Origin: Haloechinothrix halophila YIM 93223
GTDB lineage: Bacteria > Actinomycetota > Actinomycetes > Mycobacteriales > Pseudonocardiaceae
DNA length: 64,000 nt
Assembly: GCF_000504245.1 (NCBI RefSeq)
Contig: NZ_KI632509.1
Coordinates: 4,553,502 to 4,617,501 of the forward strand
Direction: 5' to 3'
Shown: positions 18,263 through 28,600 of the stretch, in pieces
Layout: every line of letters begins with the position of its first letter
Numbering within the stretch: the stretch's first letter is position 1
Made by a program: the position numbers and the translations under genes
The notes under the pieces: generated by a model
Database searches by the model: none
Told to the model about the DNA's origin: nothing
What the model saw: the letters and a program-made list of their open reading frames with translations, nothing else

Positions 18263-18853
18263 TCACTCCCGGTAGAGCTTGTGTTTGTCGATGTAGCGCA
18301 CCACACCGTCCGGGGTCAGATACCAGACGGGCTCGCCCTTGCGTACCCGTTCCCGCAGGCCGGTAGACGAGATCGCCATCGCGGTGACCTCGACCAGGCT
18401 GACCTTGCCTTCCGGCAGGTGATGGTCGTTGAGGTCATAACCCGGACGGGTGACGCCGATGAAGTGGGCGAAGTCGAACATCTCGTTCACGGCATACCAG
18501 GTAAGGATCTGCTCGATCGCGTCGGCACCGGTGATGAAGTACAACTCGTCGTCGGGATAGCGTTCGTGCAGTTCCCGCAATGTGTCGACCGTGTAGGTAG
18601 GACCGGGGCGGTCGATGTCGACCCTGCTGACGGTGAACACCGGATTGGACGCGGTCGCGATGACGGTCATGAGGTAGCGATCCTCGGCGTCACTGACCGT
18701 CTGGTCCGACTTCTGCCACGGCTGGCCCGTCGGGACGAAAATGACCTCGTCGAGCGAGAACCGCGACTGCACTTCGCTCGCGGCGACGAGGTGTCCGTTG
18801 TGGATCGGGTCGAATGTGCCACCCATGACGCCGACCCGTCGATGTGCTGCCAT
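18263..18853 (-). CDS. nadD: Nicotinate-nucleotide adenylyltransferase
   Basis: 196 residues. Nucleotidyltransferase motif [12 protein letters not shown] at 11-22 and the [10 protein letters not shown] motif near residue 167 that binds phosphate. Converts nicotinate mononucleotide plus ATP to deamido-NAD, an essential step of NAD synthesis. First gene of the nadD-rsfS-gpgP-octT run, with a 62-base gap to rsfS. The ATG 18853 is preceded by GAGG. Confidence 0.96.
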   Translation of the reverse strand: MAAHRRVGVMGGTFDPIHNGHLVAASEVQSRFSLDEVIFVPTGQPWQKSDQTVSDAEDRYLMTVIATASNPVFTVSRVDIDRPGPTYTVDTLRELHERYPDDELYFITGADAIEQILTWYAVNEMFDFAHFIGVTRPGYDLNDHHLPEGKVSLVEVTAMAISSTGLRERVRKGEPVWYLTPDGVVRYIDKHKLYRE

Positions 18854-19131
18854 AACGGCCTCGAGCTTACGTCGGCGGTGAGACCGGAGACGACGCGGTG
18901 CGCGGATGGGACCCCGAATCCCCTGACAACATCACCCGCGCACCGCGCCGAGCGGTGAACTGGAATCACCGGCAGTATCCGCGCTACCCCGCGAGCACCG
19001 ATACGCCCAGGAGACTTGCCCGCAGCTGGGTCATGACGCGTATCCGGAGCGTGGCTGTCCGTGATCACGGCCACACTCCCTTGGACGCACCCGCGTGATG
19101 GCTGTCGGGGGCATGCGGTAGACGTTGCAGC

Positions 19132-21291
19132 GTGGATACGAGCTCGCTGCGCACCCGTGCCGACACCGTGCTGCGCGCCCTCGCTGGCCCCGACGCCGTC
19201 CTGCGCGACGACCAGTGGCGCGCGATCGAGGCGCTGGTCGCTCAACGACGGCGTGCCCTGGTGGTGCAGCGCACCGGGTGGGGCAAGTCGGCGGTGTACT
19301 TCGTGGCCACGGCGCTGCTGCGGGAGCGTGGCGAGGGGCCGACGGTGATCGTGTCGCCACTGCTGGCGCTCATGCGCAACCAGATCGAGGCCGCGCGCCG
19401 CGCCGGGATCGCGGCGGTGACGATGAACTCCGCCAACCAACAGGACTGGGATGAGGTGCAGGCGTCGATCGCGGAGGGCACGGTCGACGTTCTGCTGGTG
19501 AGTCCGGAGCGACTGAACAACCCGGATTTCCGCGACGCCGTGCTGCCGAAGCTGGCCGCGACGGCGGGGCTGCTGGTCGTCGACGAGGCGCACTGCATCT
19601 CCGACTGGGGGCACGACTTTCGCCCGGACTACCGGCGACTCCGAACGCTGATCGCAGACCTGCCGGACGGAGTCCCGGTGCTGGCGACGACAGCGACAGC
19701 GAACGATCGCGTCGTGGCGGATGTGGCGGAGCAGGTCGTGCCTGGGGCGGCATCGTCCGGCGGGAGCGCCGACTCGGGTTCGGGAGTCGATGCCAGTGCG
19801 GAATCGTCAGGTGCGTTGGTGCTCAGGGGGCCGCTGGATCGGGAGAGCTTGCGGCTCGCCGTCGTCACGCTACCCACGCCTGAGGCGCGGCTGACGTGGC
19901 TGGCTGAGCGGCTCGACCAACTGCCCGGCTCGGGCATCATCTACACACTGACCGTCGCCGCCGCGCACGACATCGCCACGTTCCTCCGCGACCGAGGCTT
20001 CGCCGTCGCCGCCTATACCGGCAAGACCGACCCAGCCGAACGGTTACAGGCCGAGCAGGAGTTGCTGGACAACGACGTCAAGGCGCTGGTGGCGACATCC
20101 GCACTAGGCATGGGGTTCGACAAGCCTGACCTCGGGTTCGTGGTGCACGTCGGGGCGCCGTCGTCGCCGATCGCGTACTACCAGCAGATCGGCCGCGCGG
20201 GCCGTGGTGTCCGTCGCGCCGAGGTGATCCTGCTTCCTGGGCAGGAGGACGAAGCGATATGGAAGTACTTCGCCTCGCTGTCGTTCCCGGGCGAAGACCG
20301 GGTGACACAGGTGCTCCAGGCGCTTGAGGGGCAGGAGAAGCCGTTGTCCACCGCCGCGTTGGAGCCAATGGTGGAACTGTCGCGCTCGCGGCTTGAACTG
20401 GTGCTCAAGGTGCTTGACGTCGATGGCGCGGTGCGCCGGGTCAAGGGCGGCTGGGAATCAACAGGACAGGGCTGGCACTACGACGCGGAACGCTACGAGC
20501 GGGTGGCGCGGGCGCGTCGCGCCGAGCAGGCTGCGATCCGAGAGTACATCGAGTTGGACGGCTGCCGGATGGCGTTCCTGCTCCGCCAGCTCGACGACCC
20601 GCACGCCGCACCCTGCGGGCGCTGCGACAATTGCACCGGCGAGCGTTGGTCCCCTGAGGTCGACGCCAGTGTCGTGGCGGCGACGGGTGCGCGGCTCGCG
20701 CAGCCAGGAGTGGAGATCACGCCCCGGCGGCAATGGCCAACGGGGCTCGGGGCACTGGGCGTGTCGTTGTCTGGGCGGATCAAGGCGGACGAGCGCGCCG
20801 AGCCGGGGCGCGCGCTCGGCAGGTTGACCGACATCGGCTGGGGCTCCCGGCTGCGGGAGGTGCTTGGCACGAGCGCGGCGGACGGCCCGGTGCCCGCGTC
20901 GATGTTCGACGCTTGTGTGCGAGTGCTGTCCGAGTGGGACTGGGAGCAGCGACCTATAGCCGTCGCCGGAGTGCCGTCCTCGACCCGGCCGACGCTGGTG
21001 AACAGCCTGGTCGAGCGACTCGCGACGGTCGGGCGGCTGCGCGATCTCGGATTCGTCGAGCTGCGCGGCGGCGCGGGCAAGCGAGCGAACAGCGCGCTGC
21101 GGGTGGCCGACCTGGACGAGCGGATGGCGCTACCTCCTGGGATGGCGGACGCGCTGACGTCGCTGGACGGCCCAGTGCTGCTGGTCGACGACTACACCGA
21201 CACCGGTTGGACGTTGACCCTCGGCACGCGGCTGCTCCGCTCAGCGGGCGCCCCCGCCGTGCTGCCCTTCACCCTCGCAACGACGAACTGA
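19132..21291 (+). CDS. RecQ-family ATP-dependent DNA helicase with phosphoribosyltransferase-like tail
   Basis: 719 residues, GTG 19132 without a clear RBS. Helicase core: RTGWGKS Walker A (Lys52), DEAH box 151-154, TATAND motif, and motif VI QIGRAGRGVRRAE. RecQ zinc site: one Cys in DGCRMAFLLRQL then CGRCDNC. The HRDC domain is absent; instead the last about 180 residues carry a winged-helix-like stretch and end with LLVDDYTDTGWTLT (685 on), which is the PRPP-binding loop of type I phosphoribosyltransferases. It is 120 or so residues longer than a minimal RecQ. Likely DNA repair, with the tail of unknown use. A Gly/Ser-rich insertion (about 205-227) separates the two RecA lobes. Confidence 0.88.
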   Translation: MDTSSLRTRADTVLRALAGPDAVLRDDQWRAIEALVAQRRRALVVQRTGWGKSAVYFVATALLRERGEGPTVIVSPLLALMRNQIEAARRAGIAAVTMNSANQQDWDEVQASIAEGTVDVLLVSPERLNNPDFRDAVLPKLAATAGLLVVDEAHCISDWGHDFRPDYRRLRTLIADLPDGVPVLATTATANDRVVADVAEQVVPGAASSGGSADSGSGVDASAESSGALVLRGPLDRESLRLAVVTLPTPEARLTWLAERLDQLPGSGIIYTLTVAAAHDIATFLRDRGFAVAAYTGKTDPAERLQAEQELLDNDVKALVATSALGMGFDKPDLGFVVHVGAPSSPIAYYQQIGRAGRGVRRAEVILLPGQEDEAIWKYFASLSFPGEDRVTQVLQALEGQEKPLSTAALEPMVELSRSRLELVLKVLDVDGAVRRVKGGWESTGQGWHYDAERYERVARARRAEQAAIREYIELDGCRMAFLLRQLDDPHAAPCGRCDNCTGERWSPEVDASVVAATGARLAQPGVEITPRRQWPTGLGALGVSLSGRIKADERAEPGRALGRLTDIGWGSRLREVLGTSAADGPVPASMFDACVRVLSEWDWEQRPIAVAGVPSSTRPTLVNSLVERLATVGRLRDLGFVELRGGAGKRANSALRVADLDERMALPPGMADALTSLDGPVLLVDDYTDTGWTLTLGTRLLRSAGAPAVLPFTLATTN

Positions 21292-21305
21292 GCACCCCGG
21301 ACGCC

Positions 21306-21389
21306 GTGTCTGACACTCAGGACGTTGTGTCATGCACTCCCGTCTTTGTGTCATGCGCTCAGGACGTTGTGTCATGCGCTCCCGACGAA
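21306..21389. repeat. Four tandem 21-bp GTGTC repeats (plus orientation)
   Basis: Units at 21306, 21327, 21348 and 21369, each beginning GTGTC and mostly GTGTCATGCGCTC, alternating between endings AGGACGTT and CCCG-CNNN. A partial unit precedes them right after the recQ stop. The last 31 bases code for the C-terminal residues of the membrane protein gene read on the other strand. Confidence 0.9.
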
Positions 21390-21859
21390 TCGTTGGTCGA
21401 GCGGGAACGGGTTTTGATGAGCGCCCATGCGACGAGGCCTGCCGCCACACCGACGAAAGTGCCCGTCACAACGCTGCTTATTGCTGCGAACACGCGGATG
21501 ATGACGGTCTGAACGTCGGGATCTATGTCGGCCAGGTTGCCACCAAGCATCACTGGATCGTCGCTGTTGATGTTCCACAGGATTTGGTGGCCGACGGCGA
21601 GCAGTACGCCGTAGAACACGCCGACCACAAAAAGCGTCAAGATCGGGCGGTGAATCTTGCGGAGAACCGCGATTCCGATCCAAATCAATGGGGGAATGAA
21701 CACGAAGAGGGCGTTGACGAATGTGCCTTCCTCAATGACGTCCAGATCGTGAAGGACGACGCGTGGCGCAGCGAGGAGCGCTAGCGCGAAAACGGCTGGC
21801 AATGGCAGTCCGATTCGGGGCGACCTCACCCAGCTGCCATGAGGCTCGTGCTCAGTCAT
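21359..21859 (-). CDS. Small four-helix membrane protein of unknown function
   Basis: 166 residues from ATG 21859 (MTEHEPHGSW); an upstream in-frame extension to 21949 looks non-coding. Predicted helices at about 17-35, 46-64, 70-93 and 118-145. I do not recognise the family. Its last nine codons (ending SSGAHDTTS) are made of the 21-bp GTGTC repeat read in reverse, so the array has either grown into the gene or supplied its stop. The gene is bracketed by two repeat arrays in opposite orientation and lies between recQ and proB. Function not assignable. Confidence 0.6.
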   Translation of the reverse strand: MTEHEPHGSWVRSPRIGLPLPAVFALALLAAPRVVLHDLDVIEEGTFVNALFVFIPPLIWIGIAVLRKIHRPILTLFVVGVFYGVLLAVGHQILWNINSDDPVMLGGNLADIDPDVQTVIIRVFAAISSVVTGTFVGVAAGLVAWALIKTRSRSTNDSSGAHDTTS

Positions 21860-22003
21860 GACCAGCACGCTAGATCCGACACACCGGTGGGAGACATCCG
21901 GGTAGCTCCTGAGATGTCCCTGAGGTGGACGGATCGGCGGCAGCAGCACCCCGGGACTTCATCTCGGTCAGTGGATGGACACGAGCGTCCGAACGTTGAA
22001 TAC

Positions 22004-22150
22004 GGCGTCGTGAATGTCGGACACAACGCCTGGAACGTCAGACACGACGTCATGGGCGTATGACACAAAGACGGGAGCGCATGACACGGCGTCGTGAATG
22101 TCGGACACGGCGTCGGGAGCGCATGACACAACGCCTGGAACGTCGGACAC
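22004..22150. repeat. Seven tandem 21-bp GTGTC repeats (minus orientation)
   Basis: Contiguous units ending at 22024, 22045, 22066, 22087, 22108, 22129 and 22150, each ending GACAC on the plus strand. A diverged eighth unit lies at 21983-22003. Individual units match those of the 21306 array in reverse complement with 19-20 of 21 bases identical. The array fills most of the 302-base gap between the membrane protein start and the proB stop; nothing else is seen in that gap. Confidence 0.9.
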
Positions 22151-22161
22151 GATGCGGTGGG

Positions 22162-23277
22162 TCAGGGGGTGAGGGGGACCAGGTCGTCGGCGTGGACGAC
22201 TTCGCGGCGGAGGTCGGGCGGGATCTGGTGACTGGAGCGGCCGATCAACTCTGGCAGCTCGCCCGCGTCGAAGCCAACGACGCCCCGGGCGACGACCCGT
22301 TGCTCGGGATCGACCAGGTCCACGACGTCGCCCGCGACGAAATCACCGTCGATACCGGTCACGCCAGCGGCGAGCAGCGAACGACGTCGCCGCACCACGG
22401 CGGAGACCGCACCGTCGTCCAGGTGCAAGCGCCCGGTCGCGCCAGCGGCGTAACCCAGCCAGAACCGGCGTGCCGTCAGTCGTGCTCCGGCGGCGGTGAA
22501 CGCCGTGCCGACGTCCGCCGCGCCCAGCGCCCGTTCCGCGTCGCCCGAACTCGCCAGCAGCACTGGGATCCCGGCGGCAGCGGCCATCCGCGCGGCGGAC
22601 AGCTTAGACACCATGCCGCCGGTGCCGAGGCCAGAACTGGACATGCCGATGTCGAGTCCCGCGAGGTCGGCCGCCCCGTCGATCTCAGTGATCTTGCGAG
22701 TCGCGCCGTGGCGGGGGTCGCCGTCATAGAGAGCGTCCACATCGGATAGCAACACGAGAGCGTCCGCGCCGATGAGGTGCGCCACCAACGCGGCGAGCCG
22801 GTCGTTGTCGCCGAACCGGATCTCCTCGGTGGCGACGGTGTCGTTCTCGTTGACCACGGGGACCGCGCCCAGCGCCAGCAGCCGGGAGAAGGTTCGCTGC
22901 GCGTTGCGGTAGTGCGCGCGACGCACGACGTCGTCCGAGGTCAGCAGCACCTGGCCCACGGTGAGCGCGTACCGGCCGAACGACTCGGCATACGCGTGCG
23001 CGAGCGCGAGTTGGCCGACGCTCGCCGCTGCCTGCTGGGTCGCCAGGTCGCGGGGCCGCACCGGCAACGCCAGCGGTGAGATGCCGGCGCCGATCGCGCC
23101 GGACGACACCAGCACCACCTGCACGCCCTGCTTGACCCGACTAGCGAGGGCGTCGACGAGCCCATCCAGCTTCGTACGGTCAAGGCCGTCCGCCGCGGTC
23201 GTCAGCGCCGAGGAACCGACTTTGACGACGAGCCGATCCGCCCCGACGACTGCCGCCCGGGAGGCCGACACGGTCAC
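22162..23277 (-). CDS. proB: Glutamate 5-kinase
   Basis: 371 residues from GTG 23277, overlapping the obg stop. Amino-acid kinase domain: [11 protein letters not shown] at the N-terminus, [11 protein letters not shown], and [26 protein letters not shown], then a C-terminal PUA domain (about 280-371, [19 protein letters not shown]). Catalyses ATP-dependent phosphorylation of glutamate, first step of proline synthesis. The obg-proB linkage is the standard actinobacterial one. No proA lies in the window after proB, which is followed by the repeat array. Confidence 0.96.
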   Translation of the reverse strand: MTVSASRAAVVGADRLVVKVGSSALTTAADGLDRTKLDGLVDALASRVKQGVQVVLVSSGAIGAGISPLALPVRPRDLATQQAAASVGQLALAHAYAESFGRYALTVGQVLLTSDDVVRRAHYRNAQRTFSRLLALGAVPVVNENDTVATEEIRFGDNDRLAALVAHLIGADALVLLSDVDALYDGDPRHGATRKITEIDGAADLAGLDIGMSSSGLGTGGMVSKLSAARMAAAAGIPVLLASSGDAERALGAADVGTAFTAAGARLTARRFWLGYAAGATGRLHLDDGAVSAVVRRRRSLLAAGVTGIDGDFVAGDVVDLVDPEQRVVARGVVGFDAGELPELIGRSSHQIPPDLRREVVHADDLVPLTP

Positions 23278-24800
23278 GACGACTCCTCGTCCGAATCGTC
23301 CGGATCATCGGAAAGGTCGTGAGTGCCGGATCGGTCGGCGGAACCGCCGGACGAGCCGCCAGCAGGCTCCTCCTCCGGCATGCCGTCCCGCCGCAGCTGC
23401 CGCGCCCGCTTACGCTCGGCCGCGCCCACCCGAGTGCTCTGCTCCAGCCGGGCGTCGGTGCCGCGTCCGGTCATCTGCACCGCGACGCCAGCAGGCGTCG
23501 ACGGCTCCCAGTCGAACGTCACCCCGGCGATGGTGACCGGGCTGCCCGGCTTCGCACCGGCCTTAGCCAGCGCATCCTCCACGCCGAGCCGCGCCAGCCG
23601 GTCCGCTAGGTAACCGACGGCCTCGTCGTTGTCGAAGTTCGTCTGCGAGATCCAGCGCTCCGGACGCTCCCCGCGCACGATGAAGGCTTCCGGGTCCTCG
23701 GGGTCGGCCTCGATGGTGAACCCGGTGTCGTTGACCGCGGCAGGCCGCAGCACGATGCGCTTCGCCTGCTGTGGGGGCTGCGACGCCCGGTGCTCGGCGA
23801 CGACCTCGCCCAGCGCGAACGTCAACTCACGCAGTCCCTGATGAGTCGCGGTGGACACCTCGAACACCCGCAGCCCGCGCGCCTCCAGCTCCAGTCGCAC
23901 CAACTCAGCCAGCTCGGCGGCCTCCGGGACGTCCATCTTGTTCAGCACGATCACCCGAGGCCGTTTGGCCAGCTCATCGCCGAGGCTCGGTGTGTAGCGC
24001 GCCAGCTCGTCCTCCAGCGCGTCGACGTCAGAGAGCGGGTCGCGTCCCGGCTCGTAGGTGGCGCAGTCGACGACGTGAACCAGCACCGCGCAGCGGTCGA
24101 TGTGGCGCAGGAAGTCGAGTCCGAGTCCCTTGCCCTCGCTCGCGCCGGGGATCAGGCCCGGCACGTCGGCCATGGTGAACGACGTCTCCCCCGCCGTCAC
24201 CACACCGAGGTTGGGCACCAGCGTGGTGAACGGATAATCCGCGATCTTGGGCTTGGCCGCCGACAGCACCGAGATCAGCGACGACTTCCCAGCAGAGGGA
24301 AACCCAACGAGGCCGACGTCGGCGACCGAGCGCAGCTCAAGCACCAGGTCGTGCGCCTCGCCCTCCTCACCGAGCAGCGCGAAACCGGGGGCCTTGCGCG
24401 CCTTGGACGCCAGCGCGGCGTTGCCGAGACCGCCCCGGCCGCCCCTGGCTGCGACAAACGTCGTGCCAGGCCCGACGAGGTCGGCGAGCACCTCGCCGTC
24501 CTTGCTGAGCAAGACCGTGCCGTCCGGCACCTTCAGCTCGAGCGGCTCGCCAACGGCACCAGCCCGGTTGCTGCCCTGGCCGTGCTTACCGTTCGCCGCG
24601 CGGGCGTGCGGGCGGAAGTGGAAGTCGAGCAATGTGTGCACGTTGGGGTCGACGACGAGCAAGACATCGCCGCCGTTGCCACCGTTGCCACCGTCGGGAC
24701 CGCCGAGCGGCTTGAACTTCTCGCGATGCACCGAGGCACAGCCGTTCCCGCCGTTGCCCGCGGCGATATGAATCACCGCACGATCAACGAACCGAGACAT
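23274..24800 (-). CDS. obg: Obg GTPase (ribosome assembly / stress)
   Basis: 508 residues. N-terminal glycine-rich Obg fold ([29 protein letters not shown]), central G domain with [10 protein letters not shown] (G1), DVPGLIPGA (G3) and NKMD (G4), then an OCT domain (about 360-430) and an acidic, Ser/Gly-rich C-terminal tail ending in [12 protein letters not shown]. Binds the 50S particle and links GTP level to growth. AGGAGG precedes ATG 24800. A hairpin separates it from rpmA. Confidence 0.96.
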   Translation of the reverse strand: MSRFVDRAVIHIAAGNGGNGCASVHREKFKPLGGPDGGNGGNGGDVLLVVDPNVHTLLDFHFRPHARAANGKHGQGSNRAGAVGEPLELKVPDGTVLLSKDGEVLADLVGPGTTFVAARGGRGGLGNAALASKARKAPGFALLGEEGEAHDLVLELRSVADVGLVGFPSAGKSSLISVLSAAKPKIADYPFTTLVPNLGVVTAGETSFTMADVPGLIPGASEGKGLGLDFLRHIDRCAVLVHVVDCATYEPGRDPLSDVDALEDELARYTPSLGDELAKRPRVIVLNKMDVPEAAELAELVRLELEARGLRVFEVSTATHQGLRELTFALGEVVAEHRASQPPQQAKRIVLRPAAVNDTGFTIEADPEDPEAFIVRGERPERWISQTNFDNDEAVGYLADRLARLGVEDALAKAGAKPGSPVTIAGVTFDWEPSTPAGVAVQMTGRGTDARLEQSTRVGAAERKRARQLRRDGMPEEEPAGGSSGGSADRSGTHDLSDDPDDSDEESS

Positions 24801-24840
24801 CTCGACGTCCTCCTGCTAGGCGTGCGCTACATACACAAAA

Positions 24841-24880
24841 CGAGGGGCGGAGCCGGAATCGCTCCCGGCCCCGCCCCTCG
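24841..24880 (-). terminator. Hairpin terminator after rpmA
   Basis: Imperfect 16-bp stem (CGAGGGGCGG...CCGCCCCTCG with one bulge) and a short loop, lying 27 bases after the rpmA stop and 41 bases before obg. It could terminate or attenuate read-through from rplU-rpmA into obg-proB. Confidence 0.65.
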
Positions 24881-24906
24881 CGTGGACTTCTGTGGCGGAA
24901 ACCCGG

Positions 24907-25164
24907 TCAGGCTTCCACCGGGACGATGTTGACGGTCTTCTTGCCGCGCTTCTCGCCGAAGTGGACCGCGCCGGACTCCAGCGCGAACAGCGTGTCGTCA
25001 CCGCCACGGCCGACGTTCACGCCGGGGTGGAACCGGGTGCCACGCTGGCGGATCAGAATCTCGCCCGCGTTCACTTCCTGGCCGCCGAACCGCTTGACAC
25101 CAAGCCGCTTGGCATTGGAGTCACGACCGTTGCGAGAGCTCGATGCGCCCTTCTTGTGTGCCAT
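24907..25164 (-). CDS. rpmA: 50S ribosomal protein L27
   Basis: 85 residues, [17 protein letters not shown] start and [15 protein letters not shown] in the middle, diagnostic for bL27. It reaches the peptidyl transferase centre by its N-terminus. No cleavable N-terminal extension is present. Strong RBS AAGGAGCTG; 14 bases after rplU, one operon. Confidence 0.98.
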   Translation of the reverse strand: MAHKKGASSSRNGRDSNAKRLGVKRFGGQEVNAGEILIRQRGTRFHPGVNVGRGGDDTLFALESGAVHFGEKRGKKTVNIVPVEA

Positions 25165-25178
25165 GCCTGGTCAGCTCC

Positions 25179-25493
25179 TTATGCCTTGATCCCGGTGACC
25201 TCGACGCGGGTCAGCTGCTGCCGGTGACCCTGCCGCTTGTGGTAGCCGGTCTTGTTCTTGAACTTGTGGATCCGAATCTTCGGACCCTTGGTCTGCTCGA
25301 CGACCTTGCCGGTCACCGCTACCTTCGCGAGGCTGTCGGCGTCGGCCGTGACCTTGCCGTCGTCAACGAGGAGGACCGCGGGGAAGGTGTGCTCGGTACC
25401 CGGCTCGCCCTCGAGCTTCTCAACCTCGACGACGTCGCCGACAGCAACCTTGTATTGCTTGCCGCCGGTCTTGACGATCGCATACGCCGACAC
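25179..25493 (-). CDS. rplU: 50S ribosomal protein L21
   Basis: 104 residues from GTG 25493 with AGGAG 5 bases upstream; the longer frame to 25562 is untranslated leader. [16 protein letters not shown] start and [18 protein letters not shown] near the C-terminus are bL21 signatures. First gene of rplU-rpmA. Confidence 0.98.
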   Translation of the reverse strand: MSAYAIVKTGGKQYKVAVGDVVEVEKLEGEPGTEHTFPAVLLVDDGKVTADADSLAKVAVTGKVVEQTKGPKIRIHKFKNKTGYHKRQGHRQQLTRVEVTGIKA

Positions 25494-25632
25494 GGATGCT
25501 CCTGCTACTCGATAGTGGGTGGGTTCTCGTGCGCCGTCCGGACGATGTGTTCGGAGGCACACGGTAAGGCCGCATTACCTGCGGGCCGACCTATAGGTTA
25601 CGTTGCCGCCGAAACGGCGATCACACCGGGGG

Positions 25633-28600
25633 TCACGTCGGCTCCTCCTGTTCGGTAGCCGAGCCTGGCGCGGACGCGCCGACCGGCGGCCCAGCGGGTC
25701 GCGACGCGGCACGCCGCGCGCGGGTCCGCACTGTCCGCACAGCGGGCGCGGGCACGTCCGGGGTGGCCGTGTCGTCGCGCGCGACGTCGGACGCCGCGGT
25801 AGTCGCCGGCGCCGAGGTCGTCACCGAGGGCATTGGGGGCGCTGGCTCGGACTCGCGCGGCGCCGCGGCCCCGGCGGGCCGGGTGACGCGCGACCGTGCG
25901 GTCGACCTCACCGGCTTCGCCTGCGACTCCGTGGCTTGTCCGGTGTTCTCCTGCGCCTCAGCGCTCGCTGGGCTCTCCGGTGCGCTCGGGGCCGGCGCGG
26001 GCCGCGGCGTGGCTGGCTCCTCGGCGGTGGGCGCGGCGGATTCCTGCGGCTCCGCTGGCTTCACGGGCGCACCAATCCTGCCGGTCGCCGCTGGCTTCTC
26101 CTGCGCTGGCTGCTCGGAAGTCTCCGCGTCGGCGGACTTCGACGGCCCGCCGATCTTGCCCGTGACACCCGGCGAGACAGCACCCGAGACGGCGCCCGAC
26201 GCCGGGGTTGGCTCCGCGCTGGCGGCAGCGGCGGCGTCCTTGCCAGCCTCGGTGGCGGTGCCGGCCTTGCCGACGCGCTTGCCTGCCGCCTTGCCCGTGT
26301 CCTTGGCCGCCTCGCCGGTGTCCTTGACGTCCTTGCCGGAAGCGGCATCAGCCGCCTTGCCGGTGTCCTTGGCAGCGGCGCTTTCAGCACCGGTGTCCTT
26401 GCTCGCGGCGGCCTTGGAGGCGTTCGCCATCGCCGCGACGGCGCTGGCGACGGTCTCCCGCTGTTCCGGCGTCTGATCCGGCACCTTGGGCACCGAGTCG
26501 TCACCCTTGCCCTTGCCGCGCTTGCGGCCCTGCTGACCGCTGTCGGAGCCGCCCTGACGCGGCTCGGACGTCACGATGACGCCCCTGCCCTTGCAGTGTT
26601 CGCACTGCGTCGAGTACGCCTCGAGTAGCCCGGTACCGATCCGCTTCCGGGTCATCTGCACCAACCCGAGCGAGGTCACCTCCGCGACCTGGTGCCGTGT
26701 CCGGTCGCGCGAGAGGCACTCGGTAAGCCTGCGAAGCACCAGGTCGCGGTTCGACTCGAGCACCATGTCGATGAAGTCGATCACGATGATGCCACCGATG
26801 TCGCGCAACCGGAGTTGCCGCACGATCTCCTCAGCCGACTCCAGGTTGTTGCGGGTCACCGTCTCTTCGAGATTGCCGCCAGATCCGGTGAACTTCCCGG
26901 TGTTGACGTCGATGACAGTCATCGCCTCGGTGCGGTCGATGACCAGGTATCCACCGGACGGCAGCCAGACCTTGCGGTCCAGCGCCTTGGTGATCTGCTC
27001 GTCGATGCGGAAGTCGGCGAAGACGTCACCGTTGCCGGTGTAACGCTGCAGCCGGTCGGACAGGTCAGGAGCGACGTTCTCCACGTAGGAGTTGATCGTC
27101 TCCCAGGCAACGGAGCCCTGCACCACCAGCTTGGTGAAGTCCTCGGTGAACAGGTCGCGAACGACCTTGACCAGCAGGTCCGGCTCCTCGTACAGCAGCG
27201 CGGGGGCCTTCTTGTTCTTGCCAGACTTACCGTTGCCGCCAGTGCCCTTGTCCGTCTTCTCCTTGATCGTCTCCCACTGCGACTGCAGCCTGCGAACGTC
27301 GCGCTCCAGCTCGTCGGCGCTGATGCCTTCCGATGCCGTCCTGATGATCACACCAGCATCCTCGGGGACGATCTGCTTGAGGATGTCCTTGAGCCTGCGG
27401 CGCTCGTTCTCCGGCAGCTTGCGCGAGATGCCGGTGGCGCCACCGCCCGGCACGTACACCAGGAAGCGACCGGGCAGCGAGATCTGCGTGGTCAGCCGCG
27501 CACCCTTGTGGCCGACCGGGTCCTTGGTGACCTGCACCAGCACCGGGTCGCCCGTGGACAGCGCCTGCTCGATCTTGCGGGACTTGCCTTCGAGACCGGC
27601 CGCGTCCCAGTCGACCTCTCCCGCGTACAGCACCGCGTTGCGGCCCTTGCCGATGTCGACGAACGCCGCCTCCATGCTGGGCAGCACGTTCTGCACCCGG
27701 CCGAGGTAGACGTTGCCGACGATGGAGCCGCTGCCGGACGAGGTCACGAAGTGCTCGACGAGGACGCCGTCCTCCAGCACACCGATCTGCGTGGTGCGAT
27801 CCGCCGCGCTGCTGCTCTCCCGGACGATCATGGTGCGGTCGACGGACTCGCGCCGCGCGAGGAACTCCGCCTCGGACAGAATTGGCGCGCGCCGTCTACC
27901 CGCCTCTCGACCGTCCCTGCGGCGCTGCCGCTTGGCCTCGAGCCGCGTCGAGCCGCGAACGCTGCGCACCTGATCACGGGACGACGTCTCAGCCCGCGCC
28001 CCGTCCCTGACGTGCACGACGGTGTCTGGCGGGTCGTCACCCGTGGCGTTTTCGTCCCCAGAGCCACCCTTCCTGCGGCGACGGCGGCGACGCCTGCGGG
28101 ACGCGCTGTCGCCCTGGTCGTCACCGGAGTCCGGCTCGCCCTGGTCGTCCTTCTGCTTCGCGTCGGTGTCCGCGCCGGACTCCGCTTGCTCGCCGGAGTC
28201 CTTGCCGCCCTGCTGAGTGTCGGTGTCCTTCTGCTCGTCGCCGCCCTTGCCACGGCCCCGGCCGCGCCTGCCGCGACGGCGACGGCGACGGGGGCCGCCG
28301 TCCTCCTCGCCATCGGTGTCGCTACCGGAGTCCTCACCGGAGTCGTCCGTGCTCTCGGCGGGCTCGCTCGCCGTCTTGGTGTCGCCGCTGGCCTCCGTCG
28401 TGGTGGTCGTCGCGGCGGCGGTGTCCGCGGTGGAGGCCTTGCTTGGCTCCGGCGGCAGGAACACCGGCGTCGGCGGCGCGAACATGGGCGCGGTTGGCTG
28501 GCCAGCTGGTTCGGCACTAGTCGGCGCCTCCGGCTGCGGCGCATGCGACATCAACGGGTGCGATGGCCCCTGCGGCGCCTGCTCACCGCTGGCGGCCGCG

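Noticed and set aside
22004-22150. Arg/Thr/Met-rich small frames through the 21-bp arrays
   Set aside because: Open in several frames only because the 21-bp period is a multiple of three; no start signals.
21291-22162. Insertion sequence between recQ and proB
   Set aside because: No transposase-like frame and no target duplication seen; only repeats and a membrane protein gene.
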